NCBI GenBank assembly: GCA_027365485.1
Contig: DAHXNH010000324.1
Location: 1-32,802, forward strand
DNA from: Clostridiales bacterium
GTDB lineage: Bacteria > Bacillota > Sulfobacillia > Sulfobacillales > Sulfobacillaceae
Length of the DNA: 32,802 nt
Direction of reading: 5' to 3'
Shown: positions 26,649 to 32,802 of the stretch, piece after piece
How the letters are laid out: each line of letters begins with the position of its first letter
Position numbering within the stretch: position 1 is the first letter of the stretch
Notes under the pieces: model-generated
The model's database searches: none
Seen by the model: only the letters and a program-made list of their open reading frames with translations
Told to the model about the DNA's origin: nothing
Program-made: the position numbers and the translations under genes

Positions 26649-27180
26649 GCCGCCCGATTTTTTGAACTGAACCTTACTTTTGATCAGTTTTGATCAGTGA
26701 AGTCCAAATGACCTTCAGGGATTAAGGCATAACCCGTCTATATGATCCTGGTTCTCGGACCACTGAGCCGCACCGCGTGCCCATATCAGTGTTACGCTAG
26801 TCGCCTCAAGCGTGGGTTTGCGCCACTCCAGTTCTACGTGGAGCGTTTAGCAAAATCATTTCGAAACTGGTAGCTCTTCGGATTACCTTGATCGAACCGT
26901 CAATAAGCGCTGCATCTTAAATCACCTCGCGTCACCACGGGAAACGAACGCCGAATTCGAACCCTCCTGGCCTCGCGCGTTTCATCCACACCCACACAAC
27001 ATACCCAGGCATCGCCTGGTCCGGGTAGGGGCTACAGAAACATTGAAAGGTGTCAAACATACCGAGCGATATCTAGAAATCGGCGGGAACCCATCAAAAT
27101 AACCAACCGTCAGAGCACAACGTCCCGCCGATCGCACGATGCGCGCTAACGACACGCATGAACGCACGTATTGATCGATT
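26649..27180. other. Stretch without a supported gene
   Basis: About 530 bases between the GH29 pseudogene and the solute-binding protein gene. It includes a tandem decamer at 26678-26697 immediately upstream of the pseudogene. No gene-like frame was recognised. Confidence 0.5.
26678..26697. repeat. Tandem TTTTGATCAG x 2
   Basis: Two exact copies of a decamer with a TGATCA core, 30 bp upstream of the GH29 pseudogene start. It could be a leftover operator of that gene or chance. Confidence 0.5.
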
Positions 27181-27218
27181 GCGCTCCCGGAAAATTGCCT
27201 CGACCCTCCCGGGAGCGC
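27181..27218 (-). terminator. Hairpin downstream of the solute-binding protein gene
   Basis: GCGCTCCCGG (27181-27190) pairs exactly with CCGGGAGCGC (27209-27218) across an 18-base loop, about 65 bases past the stop. There is no T-run in the leftward direction, so it may be a non-classical terminator or stabiliser. Confidence 0.5.
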
Positions 27219-27282
27219 TTCCTCGGTTGATTTAATGATTTTCTGTCACCGGCGTTACGCCGCCAGGAAGCCACATCCGGTA

Positions 27283-28986
27283 TTACTGATACAGGCTGAA
27301 GTTCCCGGTTTGTTTCTCGTTTTCCATTCGGCGCACCTGAGCGACATCTTCTTTGAAACTGCTCGTGTTGAAGGGTGCCACCATACCAGACTTCGTGAGA
27401 CTAAGGTACTGGGCCAGTCCCAGGCTCTTAACGCCTGACACGTAAGACGTCCACCCACTCGAAAGCGGCTCACTACCGGTAATGAACTCTTCAGTCCACT
27501 GGTCTACGTAGTTGTTGATGTTTGTCTGCAAGGTGGAGTAATTTTGTACCTGATTCGGCTTCACCCAGATATCCGTAGGCACCGTGTACTTCGGTTGATG
27601 ACCGATCATGTACTTTTCCGTCACAAACTGAAGCAGGGACTGGGCACCTGCGCCATCAGGAGCGAACGGAGGTGGACTGGCCTGCTCGTATCGCTCGGCA
27701 TTGGTTTGATACATCGGTCCCATTTGGTACCATCCGGCGTTAAAGTTTGAGGTTGGCAGGTTGCTGTTGACCCAATACGTAGCTTGCTGACCGTTCATAT
27801 CCTTAACACCTTTGGCAGCGGGTCCCCAGTAATAGCCCTTGGCATCGGCTGGATTACTCGTCTTCGCCTCCGGGCCAAAGTTCCATGTCATCAGACCGGG
27901 GTAGGTCCAAATGTAATTAATGAGCTCAAGAACCTTCTTGTCTTCTTGCAAATTGGACTTGTTAGTGATTGCAAAGACGTACTGACCAAGACCATTACCA
28001 TAGAATGCCACCCCTTTGTGGCCACTGGGGCCTGTGAGCGGTGGCACCAATTCCCAATTGGCTTGCTGCGCAGGGTTGGATGTAGGCCAAACTCCACCGG
28101 GCACAAACCCGATCTTATTTTTTTCGGCCGCATCGTCGAGTTGGGTGTTATCTTGGGTAAACGTGGCGGACGAAATCAACCCCTTCGCGTTCAGGGTGTG
28201 CAAATACTCAAGACCTTGTTTCCATCCCGGTTGGGTGGGTCCAAATATCAGATTTTTGCCGTTGGAGGAGACATTGACATATTCGTCCCCGCCATAGCCT
28301 ACCGTGTTCTGACCTCCGTCGTAAGTAAACGCATTCATAATCCACGTAATGGGTTCCGTCTGCCACCCGTTGGTCGCTCCCGACAACGGAACGATGTTGT
28401 GACTTTTGAATACCTCGAGGTCGTGTTCAAACTCGGCGGTCGTTTTCGGCATGCTCAAGTGATACTTGTCGAGCAGCTTGACATCCACCCACATCCTGGA
28501 TGAAAAGTTGCAGTGCATACACGAATTATAGTTGGGAAGAGCGTAGATGTTCCCGTTTGGCGCAAACGAGCTTTGCCTTAGTTCGCCTGTGGCCTCAATT
28601 TTTTTCCACACAGCCGGCGCGTATTTCTTGATCAGATTGTTGAGTGGTACGAAGACACCCTCTTCCCCGTACTGCAGCACCTGAGCCGACGTGAAATTGC
28701 CGTCCCAGAAAATGGCGGGGTAATCTCCACTGCTGAGAATAACCGACTGCTTGGTTAACTCATCAGCGGCTGGCGCGATAGTCCAATTAAAGTTGATGTT
28801 GAACTTCTTTTCGACAAGCTTGGTAAACTCGTTGTTGTTCAAGTTACCAAGTTGTGCAGGCGGAGAGGTAAACATGCTCAGCGTCGTTGGCGCCTCTCCA
28901 TGGGTTGCCGCCATAGCTCCACTTCCGAATGCCAGCATCCCAGCACTAACGACCAATGCGGCAGACGAAATCGCAACCTTTCTCAT
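27283..28986 (-). CDS. ABC transporter sugar-binding protein, CUT1/LplA-like
   Basis: A 567-residue extracellular solute-binding protein of family 1. The signal peptide (MRKVAISSAALVVSAGMLAF, cleavage probably after AMA at about residue 26) has no lipobox cysteine, so no lipid anchor is visible, although Gram-positive homologues usually have one. The mature part has PLNNLIKKYAP, NGNIYALPN and the long LplA-type layout used for oligosaccharides. The start is ATG at 28984-28986, with GAGGAGG nine bases upstream; the frame runs to 29106 without a signal. It is transcribed away from its two permeases across a shared 627-base region with a strong promoter. The neighbours suggest it binds fucosylated or arabinosylated oligosaccharides. 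The ligand is inferred. Confidence 0.92.
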   Translation of the reverse strand: MRKVAISSAALVVSAGMLAFGSGAMAATHGEAPTTLSMFTSPPAQLGNLNNNEFTKLVEKKFNINFNWTIAPAADELTKQSVILSSGDYPAIFWDGNFTSAQVLQYGEEGVFVPLNNLIKKYAPAVWKKIEATGELRQSSFAPNGNIYALPNYNSCMHCNFSSRMWVDVKLLDKYHLSMPKTTAEFEHDLEVFKSHNIVPLSGATNGWQTEPITWIMNAFTYDGGQNTVGYGGDEYVNVSSNGKNLIFGPTQPGWKQGLEYLHTLNAKGLISSATFTQDNTQLDDAAEKNKIGFVPGGVWPTSNPAQQANWELVPPLTGPSGHKGVAFYGNGLGQYVFAITNKSNLQEDKKVLELINYIWTYPGLMTWNFGPEAKTSNPADAKGYYWGPAAKGVKDMNGQQATYWVNSNLPTSNFNAGWYQMGPMYQTNAERYEQASPPPFAPDGAGAQSLLQFVTEKYMIGHQPKYTVPTDIWVKPNQVQNYSTLQTNINNYVDQWTEEFITGSEPLSSGWTSYVSGVKSLGLAQYLSLTKSGMVAPFNTSSFKEDVAQVRRMENEKQTGNFSLYQ

Positions 28987-29161
28987 TGAGTCAAACCTCC
29001 TCTTGACAATCGTATCTAACGTGCAACGATAACGAGTCCAAACGAAGATGTGCAATCCCAAGGTTAACCATTCAATACAAAGGCGCAACCAACATGTCCA
29101 ACCCAATTACCCAAAACATCACACATTCCGTTTCAACGAGCATCGTATGTGTAACATAAAT

Positions 29162-29190
29162 AACATTATCTGCTCCATCTCATATTGTCA
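29162..29190 (-). promoter_or_regulatory. Promoter for the solute-binding protein gene
   Basis: On the minus strand TTGACA (29185-29190) and TAATGT (29162-29167) are separated by 17 bases, an almost ideal sigma-A promoter. The predicted leader before the ATG is about 170 nt. Confidence 0.65.
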
Positions 29191-29312
29191 ACAGTTGTTT
29201 ATTCAATTTGGCCGCAAGACGTTTACCAGATCCGAAACCCCCGGAGAATGCCAAAAAAGCCTTTGAAGCACCCAAGACCGCTGCAGTGACGTTGGGTTTA
29301 GAAATTGAAGTA

Positions 29313-29342
29313 TTGACAGTGAATCGCAGGCCGGCGTAACAT
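29313..29342 (+). promoter_or_regulatory. Possible promoter for the permease genes
   Basis: TTGACA (29313-29318), an 18-base spacer and TAACAT (29337-29342), about 270 nt before the first permease. It is a plausible sigma-A promoter, weaker in the -10 than its leftward partner. Confidence 0.45.
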
Positions 29343-29613
29343 GAAGCACGACAACCAAATAACAGTATATTGTTTTATTTTGTGATGTAGTTTTTACTGA
29401 ATTTAGTCTATTTTTACCGTGGCTCGTTGTGATGAAGTTGGATTTAGTGTGGGAAGATGCAGAGGGCAATTCGTGTGGCTGGCAATTAGGTGTGACCATG
29501 CTAGTACCCGGAAGGCAGCCGTAAATACCCTGGCTTCTCCACATCGGGTTGGCCCTTCCCTCACGGATCTTGTTCGGGTTTATAAATTTGGAGTGAACAG
29601 GGGGTAGTCACGC

Positions 29614-30603
29614 TTGAAGAGCATTCCGCAAGAAGATTCGGTGGCTGGAGAAGTTACTGACATCCGGCAACACCGATCCGCCACCAGGATGAAGCGCATG
29701 AACCTCAAACGGGATGTCGTAAAACATTGGCAGTTGTATGCGCTCATGGCGGTGCCAATGGCGTTCCTGCTCGTTTTTAACTATTGGCCCATGCTGGGCA
29801 CCCAGATCGCCTTCCGGAATTACAATCCGATCCTAGGAATTTGGCGGAGCCCATGGGCAGGCCTGCAACAGTTTCGCAGCCTTTTCTCTGGACCGTACTT
29901 TTGGCCGTTAATTGATAACACCCTGACCCTTAGCATCTATTATATTATTGTCTCGATTCCCGCCCAGGTTATTGTAGCCATTGCCCTGAACGAGGTGCGT
30001 CATCGGGGATTTCAGAGATTCATCCAGACGGTAACATACTTGCCGTATTTCATTTCGGTCGTAGTGGTAGTCGGGATGATGCAAATTTTGCTTTCCCCCA
30101 CGGCCGGGCCCTTGGCACAAATATTTCATCTGTTTGGCAACATCAATCCCCCGAACTTGTTGGGCAGCGCCTCGGCCTTTTCGTCCGTCTACGTCTGGTC
30201 CGGGGTGTGGCAGGAAACCGGGTACGGTGCAGTGATATATCTCGCGGCGCTGGTGGGGATAAGCCCGGACCTGTACGAAGCGGCAAAAATTGACGGCTCT
30301 ACACGGCTTCAGAAGATTTGGTACATTGATTTACCCTCCTTGAGACCCACCATCACTATTTTGATGATTTTGAGTCTCGGAGGTCTTCTCACGGTGGGGT
30401 TCGAAAAAGTATATCTGCTTCAGAACTACTTGAATATGAGTCATTCACAGATTATCGCAACATATGTGTACGAGACTGGGATTCTCGACGGCAACGTCAG
30501 CTTTGCCGAGGCGGTGGGACTGTTTCAATCAGTGATTGCTTTGATCATGATCGTCATTGTCAACTTTACAGCCCGGCGCGTGTCGGATACCAGCTTATTT
30601 TAG
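29614..30603 (+). CDS. Sugar ABC transporter permease 1, LplB-like
   Basis: A 329-residue CUT1 inner-membrane permease with about six membrane spans, the first at about 41-60 (LYALMAVPMAFLLVF). The EAA loop that contacts the ATPase is at about 222-240 (EAAKIDGSTRLQKIWYIDLP). The opening FNYWPMLGTQIAFRNYNP is typical of LplB/YteP-type proteins. The chosen start is TTG at 29614, with AGGGGG eight bases upstream. An ATG at residue 26 is an alternative but has a poor ribosome site. The second permease follows after 12 bases. No ATPase gene is nearby; CUT1 systems of Gram-positive bacteria often share one encoded elsewhere. With the divergent binding protein it should import the oligosaccharides cut by these glycosidases. 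Confidence 0.93.
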   Translation: MKSIPQEDSVAGEVTDIRQHRSATRMKRMNLKRDVVKHWQLYALMAVPMAFLLVFNYWPMLGTQIAFRNYNPILGIWRSPWAGLQQFRSLFSGPYFWPLIDNTLTLSIYYIIVSIPAQVIVAIALNEVRHRGFQRFIQTVTYLPYFISVVVVVGMMQILLSPTAGPLAQIFHLFGNINPPNLLGSASAFSSVYVWSGVWQETGYGAVIYLAALVGISPDLYEAAKIDGSTRLQKIWYIDLPSLRPTITILMILSLGGLLTVGFEKVYLLQNYLNMSHSQIIATYVYETGILDGNVSFAEAVGLFQSVIALIMIVIVNFTARRVSDTSLF

Positions 30604-30615
30604 GAGGGATATCGA

Positions 30616-31551
30616 ATGATCGGAACGGAAGGGCAAAAAACACTCCGGGAACGACCAATCCTAATTCAGGAAACGCGAGCCGATCGGACGTTTGGTATCC
30701 TCGTGTATGTATTCTTGGGTTGTATTGGGGCAATCATCCTCTATCCGGCCATTTATATTTTGAGTTCGTCTTTTAGTTCCGGAGCTGCGGTGTTGGCCGG
30801 AAAAGTTTGGTTATGGCCAGTAGATCCGGTTCTAACAGGATATCGCGGTGTGTTTTCGGATACGGCGGTGTGGACCGGATTTGCAAATTCCCTTGTCTAT
30901 ACGGTTGGCGGAACGATCTTAAGTGTCTGCCTGACCATCGCCATGGCCTATCCGCTGTCACGGAAGGATCTGCGCGGACGTAGCCTCGTGACGTTCATGA
31001 TCCTGTTTGCCTTGTTGTTTTCGGGTGGCTTAATTCCCTTGTACTTGATAGTCAAGAACCTTGGCTTAATGAACACGCGGTGGGCCATCATTTTACCCAC
31101 GGCCATGAACATTTTTGCCATCATTGTGGCGAAAACCTTCTTTCAAATGACCATTCCCCAGGACCTGTATGAAGCGGCGCAATTGGACGGGTGTGGTGAT
31201 TTCCGATTTCTTCGCTCGATCGTTTTGCCGCTGTCGACTCCCATCATTGCGGTGCTTGTGTTGTGGGCGGCTGTGGCCCAATGGAACTCGTATTTGCCAG
31301 CCCTAATTTACTTGAACAGCCAGGCCCTGTATCCTTTGCAATTGGTCCTACGTGACATTTTGGTTCTTAATGAAATGAATTTCAACACGATAGGGAACTT
31401 GTCCCCGACTGAGTTGCTGCACTTGCAGAATATGGAAGAGTTGCTTAAGTACTCACTCATTGTAATTAGCACCGTTCCGATGTTGTTGCTGTATCCTTTT
31501 GTCCAGAAATACTTTGTTCGGGGCATCTTCTTAGGATCCGTCAAAGAGTAG
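30616..31551 (+). CDS. Sugar ABC transporter permease 2, YtcP/LplC-like
   Basis: A 311-residue CUT1 permease with about six membrane spans (first at about 28-50) and an EAA loop at about 186-205 (EAAQLDGCGDFRFLRSIVLP). The motif LFSGGLIPLYLIVKNLGLMN and the ending YPFVQKYFVRGIFLGSVKE are hallmarks of the LplC/YtcP group. It pairs with the preceding permease to form the channel. The ATG has AGGAGGG seven bases upstream and lies 12 bases after the permease 1 stop, so translation is probably coupled. No clear terminator follows. Confidence 0.95.
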   Translation: MIGTEGQKTLRERPILIQETRADRTFGILVYVFLGCIGAIILYPAIYILSSSFSSGAAVLAGKVWLWPVDPVLTGYRGVFSDTAVWTGFANSLVYTVGGTILSVCLTIAMAYPLSRKDLRGRSLVTFMILFALLFSGGLIPLYLIVKNLGLMNTRWAIILPTAMNIFAIIVAKTFFQMTIPQDLYEAAQLDGCGDFRFLRSIVLPLSTPIIAVLVLWAAVAQWNSYLPALIYLNSQALYPLQLVLRDILVLNEMNFNTIGNLSPTELLHLQNMEELLKYSLIVISTVPMLLLYPFVQKYFVRGIFLGSVKE

Positions 31552-31994
31552 TTTCGCTTTCCGTGCCCCCTCGAGAGCTTAAAACAAGCCGATAGGTTCC
31601 TGGCCATAGTGTGCGGCAGCCTGGTATTTTGGACAAAGTTAAGGGCTGCTGGCTCAGAGGGACTGCACGAAGCGTGGCTGTTCTTGATTCCCGAATCGGT
31701 AACAAGTCAGGGATGCTTCCAATCCTATTATGGCTGCCACGACTATTGCCTTTTACTGCGGGTCTTTTTGTTTCAAGATCTCCCATCTGGATGCCGCCAC
31801 AGCGGGTTCCTTCTAGGCGTGTAGGGGAATGCCTTCGGACCCACCCGACGGCACACGACGCTTCCTATTCGCGTATTGTCAGCCGGGGCCCGCTACCCTG
31901 CGGACTAGTACTGCGCGGCGTTAATACCTAATCACCTTCGGAGAACAATAGAAGAACATTAGATCTTTGGACACGATCGTTTGCTTTCATTGTA
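31552..31994. other. Stretch without a supported gene
   Basis: About 440 bases after the permease operon. Open frames here (31609-31824, 31611-31931 plus) have no ribosome sites or recognised families. No terminator with a T-run was identified. The bases may be worn mobile-element sequence at the island edge. Confidence 0.5.
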
Positions 31995-32216
31995 TTGGGT
32001 AGGCAAAGGACCTGGCGAGTGGTGACCTTATTTCGTATCCCAATCATTCATCAAAGCGCCAAACAACGCACAATTCTGACGGCCCTTCAACGAGGGCCTC
32101 ATAGTCCTCTGCACTTGAAGCAACGCGCAACGATCATTTTGAGAGCGGCTCAAGGGCTCTCCAATCGGCTGATTGCGAAAACAGATGGCGTGAGCCGCAA
32201 CACGGTCAAACTCTAG
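31995..32216 (+). pseudogene. IS630-family transposase, N-terminal fragment
   Basis: The frame has QRTILTALQRGPHS, RATIILRAAQGLSNRLIAK and DGVSRNTVKL, the typical helix-turn-helix at the start of IS630-type transposases. It ends at TAG 32214-32216, exactly where homologues continue (usually NTVxxW). The DDE domain is absent. The group II intron begins 58 bases downstream. Confidence 0.75.
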
Positions 32217-32274
32217 TTGTGACACGAAGGTATTGGGAGTCATGTGGTTCGAATCCACCCACTCTGAATGGTGA

Positions 32275-32802
32275 GTGCGAGCCTACCGTGGCATGGAGCC
32301 TTGGTAACGAGGCCTTGTGAATCCCACGGAACAATGTAGCCGCGTCCTGAAAAAGTGTATTCAGACCGGAGCTAGGCTGGAAGTGCATGGTGAGTCAGGC
32401 AAAGCTCAGATAAACCGCGTGATGACTAACAAGCGAAACCACTTTGATACGCTTGCACCAAAATGGCACGTAGCCGGGCCTACCGCTCCAGAGTCGCCGG
32501 GTCACCATTCCGACGGCTACCGCGGGACATGAGCCACCTAAACACTTCACGCAAGGACTCTCAGTGCAACGTGGTAAGCCTCATGGGGTCTGCCTGCGGG
32601 CAGTAGGGCTGCCGCAAGGGGGTCACAATTCCTTAGGAGGTAACGGAACGGGTACCAAGCGAAGGCCCTCCCGTAATCGGAGGGATAGGAACCGCACGGC
32701 GACGCCGTGCCATGTTCCACCGCGAAAGCGGGCTGACTTACCCAAGGTCATTCGACGAGAACACGCTTTCGCAAGACCATGAAAGGAGGACCGGTGATGA
32801 AC
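32275..32802 (+). mobile_element. Group II intron, 5' ribozyme portion (continues past right edge)
   Basis: It starts at 32275 with GTGCGAGCCTACC, a GUGYG-type 5' end. The downstream RNA-like region has features of bacterial group II introns: CAACGTGGTAAGCC near 32573, then AACGGAACGGGTACCAAGCG, AGGCCCTCCCGTAATCGGAG and GGAACCGCACGG at 32641-32700. It ends with AAAGGAGG and a start codon. About 520 bases of domains I-IV precede the intron protein, a normal arrangement. The remainder is outside the window. Class (perhaps chloroplast-like) is by resemblance only. Confidence 0.8.
32794..32802 (+). CDS. Start of the intron-encoded protein (reverse transcriptase/maturase), truncated by window
   Basis: Only the first three codons (GTG ATG AAC) are visible. 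AAAGGAGG at 32783-32790 lies three bases before the GTG and six before the ATG; the ATG at 32797 is the better-spaced start. The identity is inferred solely from position inside the group II intron. Confidence 0.5.

Larger units (their letters stand above)
28987..29613. promoter_or_regulatory. Divergent control region between the binding protein and permease genes
   Basis: About 630 bases with no real gene. It carries a near-consensus leftward promoter at 29162-29190 and a possible rightward promoter at 29313-29342, giving leaders of about 170 and 270 bases. The region is AT-rich in parts. No clear operator repeats were recognised. Confidence 0.6.

Noticed and set aside
32234-32270. tRNA-like T-loop (GTGGTTCGAATCCACC) just before the right intron
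   Set aside because: The T-arm pairs only partly, and no matching acceptor stem, D-arm or anticodon arm is found in the preceding 75 bases.
1-32802. CRISPR array, phage genes or a defence system
   Set aside because: No spaced direct repeats of CRISPR type, no cas, phage structural or restriction-type proteins were seen.

Overview
The window looks like a piece of a moderately GC-rich, Gram-positive genome. Ribosome binding sites are strong AGGAGG types, TTG and GTG starts are frequent, a CUT1 (LplABC-like) sugar ABC transporter is present, and there is a DUF929 thioredoxin-like membrane protein. A Sulfobacillus-like member of the Bacillota fits, but the sequence has no taxonomic marker, so this is inference.

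Layout. Bases 1-1000 hold the 5' part of a group II intron (minus strand) lying antisense against a decayed DDE transposase. A DUF929 membrane protein follows (1086-1928, minus). From about 2.9 to 9.3 kb, a minus-strand set reads lacI, fucU, an aldo/keto reductase of the L-fucose/L-galactose dehydrogenase type, a zinc alcohol dehydrogenase resembling L-galactonate 5-dehydrogenase, a lactonase-type amidohydrolase and a GH29 alpha-L-fucosidase. About 1.5 kb without genes follows, with an 11-unit TGCCT repeat. A second GH29 (plus strand, 10757-12466) ends at a long perfect hairpin. Next comes a decayed transposase (about 12.9-13.9 kb).

Bases 14467-25681 (minus) carry a glycosidase series. In transcription order it is GH29 with an F5/8-type domain, GH127, GH43, then GH95 and GH2. 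A GH29 pseudogene lies just upstream (25971-26648). At 27.3-31.6 kb a solute-binding protein gene (minus) diverges from two permease genes (plus). The right end has an IS630-type transposase fragment and the 5' end of a second group II intron (plus strand) whose protein begins at the last bases.

How the genes work together. The transporter imports oligosaccharides. Glycosidases without signal peptides then remove fucose (GH29, GH95), L-arabinose (GH127, possibly GH43), xylose or arabinose (GH43) and probably a beta-linked sugar (GH2) inside the cell. This set suits fucosylated and arabinosylated plant cell-wall glycans. Free L-fucose is equilibrated by FucU, oxidised at C1 by the aldo/keto reductase, opened by the lactonase and possibly oxidised further by the zinc dehydrogenase. 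No fuconate dehydratase, aldolase or transporter ATPase is in the window.

The most unusual feature is the GH95 gene. Its first 35 or so codons look like the start of a second copy of the aldo/keto reductase, and the 3' end of a second fucU lies just upstream. This suggests that a deletion in a duplicated fucU-dehydrogenase pair fused the dehydrogenase start to the fucosidase.
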